NCBI RefSeq assembly: GCF_020379485.1
Contig: NC_063446.1
Span: forward strand, 12,261,597 to 12,325,596
Direction of reading: 5' to 3'
DNA length: 64,000 bases
Source: Brassica napus
Taxonomy: Eukaryota > Streptophyta > Magnoliopsida > Brassicales > Brassicaceae
Shown: positions 1 to 10,635 of the stretch, piece after piece
How the letters are laid out: each line of letters starts with the position of its first letter
How positions within the stretch are numbered: the first letter of the stretch is position 1
Program-made: the position numbers and the translations under genes
The notes under the pieces: model-generated
Told to the model about the DNA's origin: nothing
The model's database searches: none
Seen by the model: the letters and a program-made list of their open reading frames with translations, nothing else

Positions 1-1185
1 AGAGGAAGAGGAAGAGGACGAGGCAGAGGAGGAGGGGTGAAGAAAGAAGTTGTGGACTTGAGGAGTCTTTTGATACATTGTGCTCAAGCTGTTGCAGCTG
101 ATGACAGCAGATGTGCAGGGCAGTTGCTGAAGCAGATACGTCAGCATTCGACGCCGTTTGGTGATGGGAACCAGAGGCTGGCTCATTGTTTTGCTAATGG
201 TCTTGAGGCGCGGTTAGCCGGTACAGGAAGCCAGATTTACAAAGGGATTGTGAGTAAACCGAGATCTGCTGCAGCTGTGCTCAAGGCTCACCAGCTTTTC
301 CTTGCGTGTTGCCCTTTCAGGAAGCTCTCTTATTTCATTACCAACAAGACAATACGAGATCTTGTCGGAAACTCTCCTAGAGTTCATGTTATTGACTTTG
401 GTATCCTCTATGGTTTCCAGTGGCCAACTCTTATCCACCGGTTTTCGATATATGGGAAACCGAAGGTTCGGGTCACCGGGATTGAGTTTCCTCAGCCAGG
501 GTTTCGTCCTACGCAGCGGGTTGAAGAGACTGGTGAGAGGTTAGCAGCGTATGCTAAACAGTTTGGTGTGCCGTTTGAGTATAAAGCCATTGCTAAAAAG
601 TGGGATGCTGTTCAGCTTGAAGATCTTGATATAGACAGGGATGAGATCACTGTTGTTAATTGTCTGTACAGAGCTGAGAATTTGCATGACGAGTCGGTCA
701 AAGTAGAGAGCTGTAGAGACGCTGTTCTCAGTTTGATAGGGAAGATCAATCCTGATCTTTTCGTCTTTGGCATTGTCAATGGTGCATACAACGCCCCCTT
801 CTTCGTGACACGGTTTCGCGAGGCTCTTTTTCATTTCTCATCGATTTTCGACATGCTTGAGACAATTGTGCCACGGGAAGACGAAGAGAGGATGTTCCTT
901 GAGATGGAGGTCTTTGGGAGAGAGGCATTGAATGTGATTGCTTGCGAAGGTTGGGAAAGAGTGGAGAGGCCTGAGACGTATAAGCAGTGGCATGTCAGAG
1001 CTATGAGGTCAGGGTTGGTGCAAGTCCCATTTGACCCAGACATTATGAAGACATCACTGCATAAGGTGAACACATTCTACCACAAGGACTTTGTGATCGA
1101 TCAAGATAACCGGTGGTTATTGCAAGGCTGGAAGGGAAGAACCGTAATGGCTCTTTCTGTTTGGAAACCAGAGTCCAAGGCTTGA
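1..1185 (+). CDS. SCL9: GRAS transcription regulator, SCL9-like (5' end outside window)
   Basis: The reading frame is open from base 1 and ends with TGA at 1183-1185, giving 394 visible residues. The true start lies upstream. It begins with an Arg/Gly-rich linker and then holds a full GRAS domain in order: LHRI region (VVDLRSLLIHCAQAV), VHIID-type motif (VHVIDFGILYGFQWP), PFYRE region (FVTRFREALFHFSSIFDML), RVER (GWERVERPETY) and a SAW end (WLLQGWKGRTVMALSVW). The linker and domain fit the LISCL group, whose N-terminal halves are acidic activation regions. From memory the closest match is Arabidopsis SCL9 (At2g37650, about 718 residues), so roughly 320 residues are off-window. GRAS proteins act in the nucleus as transcriptional co-regulators. 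No intron is seen in the visible part, as is usual for this group. The neighbouring AIRC gene supports collinearity with Arabidopsis chromosome 2. Confidence 0.93.
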   Translation, partial: RGRGRGRGRGGGVKKEVVDLRSLLIHCAQAVAADDSRCAGQLLKQIRQHSTPFGDGNQRLAHCFANGLEARLAGTGSQIYKGIVSKPRSAAAVLKAHQLFLACCPFRKLSYFITNKTIRDLVGNSPRVHVIDFGILYGFQWPTLIHRFSIYGKPKVRVTGIEFPQPGFRPTQRVEETGERLAAYAKQFGVPFEYKAIAKKWDAVQLEDLDIDRDEITVVNCLYRAENLHDESVKVESCRDAVLSLIGKINPDLFVFGIVNGAYNAPFFVTRFREALFHFSSIFDMLETIVPREDEERMFLEMEVFGREALNVIACEGWERVERPETYKQWHVRAMRSGLVQVPFDPDIMKTSLHKVNTFYHKDFVIDQDNRWLLQGWKGRTVMALSVWKPESKA

Positions 1186-1855
1186 CCTTGTGGTGGGCAT
1201 AACAGGGACCATCTCTTTTCTTTTTCTATAGGTACAGCTCAGATTCATATCCACATTGCCTTGTAAATACCATCTGCTTCTTTCGAGACATTGTACTGAG
1301 AGTCTGAGACTGTGTCATCTCTTTTGCAGATGAAAGACTAGAGTGCTGCGTCTGAAGAATCACATTTTATGTAAGTCAAATTTTATGACATACTCAGCTA
1401 GGTTCTCCTAACGTTATTCTTGTAGCTAGGGATGATGAGATTGAGAGAGTTTGTATATTGCTAGCAGAGTTAACTTGTCTTAGATTGTAACACGTATTAT
1501 AAGAGGAAGCTTAGAGAGAATATGGTTTTTGAAAGGAGGTTTTTACTTCTCCAATGTACACGCGAGGACCAATGCTACATTGAAATAAGATGTGTTGCTA
1601 ATACTATCTCTGGAAAATTCTTCAGCTTGGAATCTGAGCTCCTAGTTATTAGTTGTGGTCCTTCATCGCTATTTGCTAGTTTTGATGATCTCTAAATATA
1701 TTTCAAAGGCCTTTTGATGTTACTTAGAATCTCGGGCAAGACCCCTCGAGATATAGAGTAAGCCCGTTCAGACACACAAAGAACTCATTCCTCTCATTCT
1801 CAAATCCTACGACTCTGCTACAAGGGCAAAGATATGAAAAAACACTAATTGAGTA
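1186..1855. other. 3' untranslated and intergenic DNA after the GRAS gene
   Basis: There is no reading frame of note. The first few hundred bases are pyrimidine-rich and moderately GC-balanced, as expected for a 3' UTR. No repeat termini were recognised. Confidence 0.6.
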
Positions 1856-3030
<1,175 letters not shown>

Positions 3031-3050
3031 GTTTGAGTTAGTCTCGCATC

Positions 3051-3068
3051 CTCTCTCTCTCTCTCTCT
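3051..3068 (+). repeat. (CT)9 microsatellite in the AIRC leader region
   Basis: A pure CT run of about nine units upstream of the AIRC start. Such runs are common in plant 5' UTRs. Confidence 0.8.
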
Positions 3069-3340
3069 GTGACAGAGTGAGTTCATGGGTTTTGTTTCCC
3101 TCAAATAAAAATCGAACCTTTGAAGCTTAACTTCTCGCATCCTCTTTCTCCTTGTCAAGCCACAGCTCGAAACCAGGTTGGTTTAGTTTTCTTCTCAATT
3201 TGCATTTTAAAGTGTAGCTGTTGGCACTGACTTAAGGTTTTGGTCTAAGCACTCTTCTTCTTCTTTGAACGGAACTGAATACAGAGTTCAGTATGCGATG
3301 ATGAATCTAGTTGTTTGTATTGGTTGCTAATACTGCAGCT

Positions 3341-3349
3341 ATGTTCTAG
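3341..3349 (+). promoter_or_regulatory. Two-codon upstream ORF abutting the AIRC start codon
   Basis: The leader reads ATG TTC TAG at 3341-3349, and the next three bases (3350-3352) are the presumed AIRC start ATG. The tiny ORF follows the acceptor of a likely 5'-UTR intron (GT at 3177, AG ending 3338), so it would be present in spliced mRNA. It could lower initiation at 3350 or favour reinitiation at the in-frame ATG at 3485, which has a better context (CCCATGGCG). Its presence is directly seen. Any regulatory role is inferred. Confidence 0.6.
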
Positions 3350-6300
3350 ATGTTGCTTCTGAAACAGAGCTCAGCTGCTGTTCTTGTCTCTGGGAATCCA
3401 AGTCCTGTCCTTTACACTCCTCGCTTCACTTCCAGAGTTGGATCTCTTCCAGTTAGCAAAACGAACTCCTCACAGAGTTTCCCCATGGCGAATCTTACTT
3501 CTTCTTCATCTGAGAAACTCAACCCGGTGTTAGCGTGTAGCTCTCACGAAGCTTCTCCTATCAGGTACCTTTGTCCCCTGTAGCTCCCCAACTGTTTGGA
3601 GTATAATGTTGTCACATCATAACGGTTCTTGTTTCTTGGCAAAGTTGAAAGTTGTTCTAATGTTATTTTGCTTTCTCTCTTTGAAAGCGAGGATACACAT
3701 ATCAAGGGAGTCTCTGAGATCATTGTGGGAGTGTTGGGAGGTGGACAGTTAGGTCGTATGCTTTGCCAAGCCGCTTCTCAAATGGCTATCAAAGTTATGA
3801 TTTTAGATCCTTCAAAGAACTGTTCAGCAAGTTCTTTAGCTTATAGCCACATGGTTGATAGCTTTGACGACAGTGCTACTGTTGAAGAGTTTGCAAAAAG
3901 GTCCCTTCTGTTGCTTTAATGCGTTAGATTTCCCATTGTTAACATTATTGATAGATGATTTTGTTTTATTGCCGTAGTTAGATGTGGAGTCTTGACAGTT
4001 GAAATTGAACATGTTGACGTTGAAACGCTAGAGAAGCTTGAGAAACAAGGAGTAGATGTCCAACCAAAAGCCTCTACTATCAGGATAATTCAGGTTTCTT
4101 AACCGAAGTGTGATGACTAATTTAACCTTTTCAAGCAATATGTTTTTGTATGAGGCAGTTTGATGTTTTTTCAGGATAAGTACATGCAAAAAGTTCATTT
4201 CTCTCGGCATGGCATCCCACTTCCAGAGTTTATGGAGGTTAGGCCTTTCTTTATGTTTTGTTTTCCATGAAACATGAGGAGTTTGTTAAGTATCTTTAAC
4301 CCCTGAGCCTTTGACGTGACAGATAAGTGATATTGAAGGAGCTGAAAGAGCAGGTGAACTTTTTGGTTACCCTCTCATGATCAAGAGCAAGCGATTAGCT
4401 TATGATGGACGCGGAAATGCAGTTGCTAATAGCCAAGACGCGCTTACTTCTGCTGTAACGGGTAATGCCTTCACTAAACGATATGTAAAGTGGTCTCACA
4501 GATTCTAGTTAGCAACCTTTGCGTCGATTCTTTTATCCAGCTCTTGGAGGTTTCAGTCGTGGTTTGTACGTTGAGAAATGGGCACCCTTTGTAAAGGTAA
4601 AGTGATGATCACAATCTCTTTTGCTTAAGTAACTTATCACCCTCTGATGTTTATAATCATTTACGTATAAAACTTTTAGGAGTTGGCTGTTATTGTGGCT
4701 AGGGGAAGAGATGGTTCCATGGTTTGTTATCCCGTTGTTGAAACTGTTCACAGGTAACACAAAGAAACTGGACATAATGTGATTTATATAAGATATGGTT
4801 TGTTTACCTCTCTTCTAATAGACCTTAATGAAATGCACTCTCTAGGGATAACATATGCCATATAGTTAAAGCACCAGCAGATGTGCCTTGGAAGATCAAC
4901 AAACTTGCCACCGATGTTGCTCTAAAGGCTGTTGGTTCTTTAGAAGGCGCTGGTGTTTTCGCTGTTGAGCTGTTCTTGACAGATGATGGTCAGGTACTGT
5001 CATACAATTTAGGCTCTTTGATGTTTTTTTTAACTTATCAGAGTTTTAATTCCTCTCAGATCCTGCTGAACGAAGTTGCACCTAGACCACACAACAGTGG
5101 CCATCAAACTATCGAGTCATGTTATACTTCACAGTTTGAGCAACACTTGCGAGCTGTGGTTGGTCTTCCACTCGGTGATCCGTCGATGAGAACTCCTGCC
5201 TCCATTATGTACAATCTTCTGGGCGAAGATGATGTAATGGATGCTTCCGCTTTTTACTCTATTTGTTTGAAGTGTCTTTGTTCTTATCAGTTTAAATTTT
5301 GATGTTACAGGGAGAAGCTGGTTTTAGATTGGCTCACCGGCTCATTGCAAGAGCTCTGAGTGTTCCAGGTGCATCTGTGCATTGGTATGACAAGCCAGGT
5401 TAGATGCCTGTTCTCTTACTCTTTTCTCGTGAACTGTATAGTTAACTCAAAAAGATTGTATATGATGAAATCTTGTTGTTAGAAATGAGAAAACAACGGA
5501 AGATGGGGCACATCACTCTTGTTGGGAAGTCTATTGGTGTTTTGGAACAAAGGTTGCATTGTATATTAAATGAACAAAGCCGTCAACTACATGGTCAGTT
5601 TCTATACTGCATAATTTGGAATTTTTAGTCCATTGGCTTTTTTACTTTTCAATGTATCTGACTGAAGTTATGTTGCATTTTGTCTTAGACATTGCAGAGA
5701 CACCTCGTGTTGGTATCATCATGGGTTCAGACTCGGATCTTCCTGTTATGAAAGATGCTGCAAAAATTCTTGACATGTTTGGTGTTACATATGAGGTAAT
5801 AAGAAACTTGAATTTAGACATTAATCATGGCATTGGTCTCTTTGCATCTTGAATGTCATCATTGGTTTGGTTTACAGGTGAAGATAGTTTCAGCACATCG
5901 GACACCAGAGATGATGTTTTCATATGCAAGCTCAGCTCATAGTCGAGGCGTACAAGTGATAATTGCAGGTGCTGGTGGTGCTGCTCACTTACCAGGTATG
6001 TCTTAAAAATGAAACTCATCTTGTTCATTAAAAAACACTAGATTCTCTCAAACAGATGTGTGTCTTTTCTTTGTTTTGAAAATTAGGTATGGTTGCTTCA
6101 CTCACTCCGTTGCCTGTGATTGGTGTCCCTGTACGTGCTACCCGTTTGGATGGAGTTGATGCACTTCTCTCCATTGTTCAGGTACACGCATCTGTTGCTT
6201 CATGATTCACTTTCGTTTTGTCAATTATTCAAACCTTTTACATTCTTTTTATGGTGTTACAAAAGATGCCTAGGGGTGTTCCTGTAGCCACTGTTGCTAT

Positions 6301-6549
6301 AAACAACTCCACCAACGCAGCCTTGCTTGCTATCAGGATGCTGGGGATCTCTGATACTGATCTCGTCTCAAGGTTCTAATTTTTATTTTTCTCTTGTTAC
6401 ATAAGAGTCAGCATAAACAAGAATAAATAATACTTATGGGTTTTGGTTTGATCAGGATGAGTCAGTACCAGGAAGACATGAGAGAAGAGAACATGGTTAA
6501 AGGAGAGAAACTTGAGCGTCAAGGTTGGGAATCGTATCTGAACCAGTGA
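3350..6549 (+). CDS. AIRC: Phosphoribosylaminoimidazole carboxylase (PurK-PurE fusion), plastid
   Basis: Sixteen exons join in frame to 637 residues: 3350-3564, 3688-3900, 3982-4093, 4175-4237, 4323-4461, 4541-4596, 4680-4753, 4846-4993, 5060-5233, 5311-5398, 5483-5593, 5689-5795, 5878-5995, 6087-6181, 6266-6372, 6456-6549. All introns are GT-AG. Residues 1 to about 75 are Ser-rich with few acidic residues, like a plastid transit peptide. PurK (ATP-grasp) starts at the nucleotide-binding [11 protein letters not shown] (about residue 86). PurE follows, with GSDSD at 477-481 and SAHRTP at 505-510. The enzyme converts AIR to CAIR in de novo purine synthesis. Length and order match Arabidopsis At2g37690. 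A 5'-UTR intron (3177-3338) and a two-codon uORF precede the start. No disruption was seen. Confidence 0.93.
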
Positions 6550-6805
6550 ATATTACTGGCCAGAGCTCTCATTGGTTACCGGATAACCGGGAACTCCATC
6601 GTGATTGATTTTTCTGCCAGTAAGGTCTTGTTGAGAGATGTGACAGGTAGTTTCGGTTCCTTGAGTTGTTGTCACGGCTAGTTCCGGTTTAGCTAAGCCA
6701 CAATTATTTGAGAGTCAAGCTAGTCCCGGTGAGGGATCTGATAGTTAGCTTTCAGTTCTTGAGAAACTATTGGATGAGGTATCCACACAATGTTTTATTT
6801 TATAA
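6550..6805. other. AIRC 3' UTR and flank
   Basis: Non-coding, moderately T-rich sequence running from the AIRC stop to the Helitron terminus. No other feature was seen. Confidence 0.6.
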
Positions 6806-8769
6806 CTAGCATCGGTCCGCCCTACGGACGGGAAGTTATGATAAAAAACTATTTTATTATGTTGAATAATGTTTATCTACTTGTTTTAAAACTAATTTTA
6901 AGTTAGCACTTAGTGTTTTGACTCAGAAATAGTACTTAGAGTTATTCTATTTGTAGTAGTTTTCCAATAGTGTGGTGATTTTGTATTTAGTCGTTTGATG
7001 ATGTTGTCATTTGTTTAAAATGAGGAAGTTATTATTAGTCAGCAAAGAACATCAAAATTGATACATAGCTATAAAAACCAATAGTGCTTCGTTTGCAGAC
7101 CTTTTAGTGGAAGACAAAACATGATATAGGGATGCAATATAATGATCCCAAATAAAATGGTACACAAATAACAAAACTGTTGTTGTGACAAAAAAAAAAA
7201 AGGAATTCCGGAAAACTTTTCTACTCTTTGGCAGTGAGGAGCAGAAAATATAGCTGTACTTGCTTAAAGAAACCGTACACCAATGCTACAGTCCAGGCGG
7301 TATTCCAAAGTTGATGTCGAATTCCCCGAGTCAAGAACTCGTTCCACACAAACATTTTCTTATAGAGTGTAGCACCACTCTCATGGTTGCATAGATTCTT
7401 CTGGAAACTACGCATTATATTGAAAGAATAGCTGAAAAAGAAGTCATTTGTAAGGTCCACCATACACATGAGCTTCTTGTACCTGTTTATCAACATGTGG
7501 GAAACACCAGATAAAGAAACGTAAAGGTTATGACTACAGTTCATACAAAGGTCGAAGGTGTGTAATAAATAAACACATGTACTCACTCTCTTTTCACCAA
7601 ACAGAAAGGAAAAACAGAAACTTTCTTCAACAATAAGCTTGGAACAAACAAAAAAATGGCATAATATAGTAAAAGGTAGATGAAAACACACGTTCTCGTC
7701 TCTTGAATTTGCAATGTTGGAAAGCACGCTAGAATTACGCAAAGAAATGATCTCACTCTTGGACACTTCATAGACCATGTGACCACAAATTTGGCATATC
7801 TCTCTTCTCTCGGTAATAACCAGCATGGAGTATGGTCCCAAAAACTTAATGAACCCTGAGACCACATAAATGTGGAGCACGAAAAAATAAAATTGTGAGA
7901 ACACTCTGTAAAGGTAAAAAAATGTATCTTTCAGTGAACATAACCGACACAATACCAATGATGCCATAACAGAGAGTGACCAGTTTGAGGCCGCATGTGG
8001 CCTTGTTGCCTTCGTGTATCCGTTTAAGCAACTCGTAGCATTCTTTTCTGGTATAGGCGGTGGCATCCTCACTGATATAATATCAGTGATATTAAGGTCA
8101 GACGTATCAATACGGTCTAACTTTAGTACTCTATACACTCCATTACCATTCCAGCCAATCATATAGAAATTCTGAAAAGCAAAAAAATGATATCATCATG
8201 TATTCATGTTAGCTACAAATTAACCAAGCGATCAAAAGGTGAAAGGTGGAAGTAGTATGGTACCAATTGAGTCTCAAAGAGTTTGAATTCTTGCATAGAG
8301 GCTTGAAGGGAAGATGATGATAATCCCGAGGAAGAGGATGTGGAGCCTCCGTTCTCCATTGATGGCGATAAGGTTATTTACTAAATTCCCAAAAAATCAA
8401 ATCAAAAGATGCTCATAAAAGATCAAAGGTCGTTACTTTTTTTTCACTCAATACACGAATCTGGTATCAACGACTTACCCAACTCTGTGTTCGAGATCGA
8501 GTGGGATGTGATTTTTGATTGATGGACTGCGTGTGTACGCCGGAGATTCACCGGGAAGGATGTCTCCGATTTTTAAGTCGGCGGTTTTGGTGAAGTATTA
8601 CGGCGAGAAGAAGAAGACGACAGAAAGAGAAGAAAAAAAGAGAGAACAAAGACGAAGTGCAGCGTTTTGGAAGAGGGACAGGTGTCGCGACGTCAGGTTT
8701 CGAATTAGTGATGTGGACGGTGACGTGGATACCCCAGGAGTGAAGCAAACATTTTTTTATATATATAGA
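6806..8769 (-). mobile_element. Non-autonomous Helitron with captured SAC gene fragment
   Basis: Read on the minus strand, the element begins 5'-TCTATATATATAAAAAAATG at 8769 and ends ...GTCCG-TAGGG-CGGAC-CGATG-CTAG at 6806. That is a 5-bp stem hairpin a few bases before a CTAG terminus. The flanking bases are A (8770) and T (6805), as expected for Helitron insertion between A and T without a target duplication. Length is 1,964 bp. There is no Rep/helicase, so it depends on another element. It carries the front part of a SAC phosphatase gene in the same orientation, introns included, which fits DNA-level capture. It lies between the AIRC 3' end and the CER1-like A 3' end. Boundaries rest on terminal motifs alone, without an empty site. 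Confidence 0.82.
7221..8359 (-). pseudogene. 5' fragment of a SAC-domain phosphoinositide phosphatase gene
   Basis: Exon-like blocks on the minus strand: 8359-8264 (MENGGSTSSS... to FKLFETQL), 8171-7956 (NFYMIGWNGNGVYRVLKLD; then KECYELLKRIHEGNKA in another frame), 7855-7692 (FIKFLGPYSMLVITERREI) and 7482-7260 (YKKLMCMVDLTNDFFFSY... to VALVYGFFKQ). This matches the N-terminal SAC domain of plant SAC1-5-type proteins, which are about 800 residues long. Only about the first 230 residues are represented, and it ends in an intron just past 7260. A 14-bp insertion with a repeated TGATAT core near 8078-8095 shifts the frame after DLNI, and the donor near 7691 appears damaged. The catalytic CX5R region is absent. 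An apparent 313-residue ORF across here is intron read-through, so a working product is unlikely. Confidence 0.82.
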
Positions 8770-9524
8770 TATTATGTAACTCCCATAGAGACATGGGATA
8801 TAACATGTTCTTACAAACTCTTTTTTGGTTCTTAGTACAAACTGTAATTGAGACCAAACCTTCAATAAATTACCCCATCATTTGGTCTCTAAAGACGGCA
8901 AAACCAGTGGTTTGAAACCATTTCGAAGAGCACACTACAAGAAAACAGCGACATACAGAGGGAAAAAATCGTCAGTATGTTGTCGGAATAACGTTATTCC
9001 GACGACATACCGACGAAACAAGTCCTCGGAAATAACTCCTCGGAAATTCATTTCTCCTCGGAAATCCCTCGGAATTTTCCGACGGATTTCCGAGGAAACA
9101 AATTTCCGAGGAAATTCCGAGGACCACATGTTCGTCGGAAAGCTCCTCAGAATATACCGAGGGAGAGCTTCCTCGGGATATTTCGATGGATTTTCCGATG
9201 GTCCAATCCTCGGAAGTTCCGACGAAATGTTCCTCGGAATTTTCATCGGAAGATTCCGAGGAAAGTGTCCCTCGGAAAATTCCGAGGAACGGTGTCCCTC
9301 GGAATATTCCGAGGAACATGCCCCTCGGTATATTCCGACGGAACCCGTTCCTCGGAATTAAAAAAAATTAATTTTTTTTAAAAAAATAAATTTTTTGAAA
9401 TTTAAATTCGAAAATATAAAATTAAAATTAAAATTGAAATCATTAAAATTAAAATTAAAATTCAAAAATATTCAAAGTTTCACAAATAAAAATAAAACAT
9501 TCCAAGTTTTTGGAAAAAAAAAAA

Positions 9525-9791
9525 TTACGGGTCTGGCACGTCCGGGAACACCTCGTTCGGATACATCCTCTGCATCATCTCCATCATTTGCTGGTTCAGC
9601 CTCCTCTGTGCCTCATAGCCCGTCTGTTGAGCCGCCATCTGGGTCTCCAACAAAGATATGCGATCATGCTTGTCCTTCAACTGAGCCGTAAGTACTTCTG
9701 GATCAACAAAAGACGGTGGTGCAGAAGAAGGAGGAACCGACCGGGTGCGACGATCCAAACCGACCAAACGTCCCTTCTTCTTTGGAACCGA
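9525..9791 (-). pseudogene. Last exon of a TNPA-like CACTA gene
   Basis: It follows an acceptor (TTTCAG) and reads SVPKKKGRLVGLDRRTRS, then a Pro/Ser stretch and a coiled-coil-like end with LKDKHDRISLLETQMAAQ, stopping at 9525. It corresponds to the last exon (21596-21306) of the complete CACTA element in this window. The rest of the gene is deleted. Confidence 0.8.
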
Positions 9792-9864
9792 CTGAAATAG
9801 AAAATAGTCAAATTTACAAATTTAAATCAAGAAATAAATGAATTGAACTTTAAAAAAAAAAAAC

Positions 9865-10635
9865 TTACGGATTCAACGATTTCGTATCTTTATAACGAGG
9901 CTTTCCACAAAATTTGCATGTAACCCGCTGTTCATCCGCCCTCCAATAAATCATGCAGTTGTCGCTGCATACATCTATTACCTGATACGATAAACCAAGA
10001 CCAGCTACGAGTTTCTGAACCTCGTAGTATGAACCAGGAGCTACATTATCCTCGGGTAGAATACCTTTTACAAAATCAACAATCGCATCCACACAGTCTT
10101 CAGCCAAATTATAATCTGTTTTAATGCCCATCAATCTTGTAGCAGATGATAAAGCTGAATGACCATCTCTGCAACCTTCGTACAATGGTTGCTTTCCAGC
10201 ATCCAACATATCATAAAATCTCCTAGCTTGTGCATTGGGTAAATCTTCCCCTCTAAAATGATCATTTACCATCTGCTCAGTACCTACACCATTATCTACA
10301 TCCGTTCTAATTGGTTCTTCTAATCTAACCGCTGGCTGAGGTTCGCTAGTACTACCATGTTCATAATCTGTTTCCCCATGATGATACCAAATTTTGTAAC
10401 TTCGTGTAAACCCACTCAAATATAGATGAGTCCAAACATCCCACTCTTTAATAACCTTTCTATTTTTACAATTAGAGCAAGAACATCTTAACATACCTGT
10501 TTTTGCTTCCGGTTGTCGGTGAACTAACCCCATGAATTCGGTTATACCTCGTTGGTATTCTTCCGTAAGCAATCTCGTGTTCGGATCCAAATGAGGTCGA
10601 TTGATCCAAGAACGAAAATAATTTGAAGAAGACAT
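9865..10635 (-). pseudogene. N-terminal part of a TNPD-like CACTA transposase
   Basis: It starts MSSSNYFRSWINRPHLDPNT at 10635 and covers the transposase-associated N-terminal domain, with its C/H cluster RCSCSNCKNRKVIKEWDVW. It runs to a second Cys pair, CKFCGKPRYK, and stops at 9865 after about 256 residues against 1,113 in the full gene at 24359-28058. A TATA-like TATTTATAG (complement) lies near 10722. The last codons coincide with a splice donor (CC-GTAAG), so the deletion joined this part to the intron before the TNPA last exon. The simple splice would be out of frame. Confidence 0.82.

Noticed and set aside
7221..8162. 313-residue continuous ORF as a membrane protein gene
   Set aside because: It reads through introns of a captured SAC fragment; the hydrophobic parts are intron sequence.
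8882..9361. ORFs over the left end of the first CACTA element
   Set aside because: They arise from TTCCGAGGAA-type subterminal repeats and overlap on both strands.
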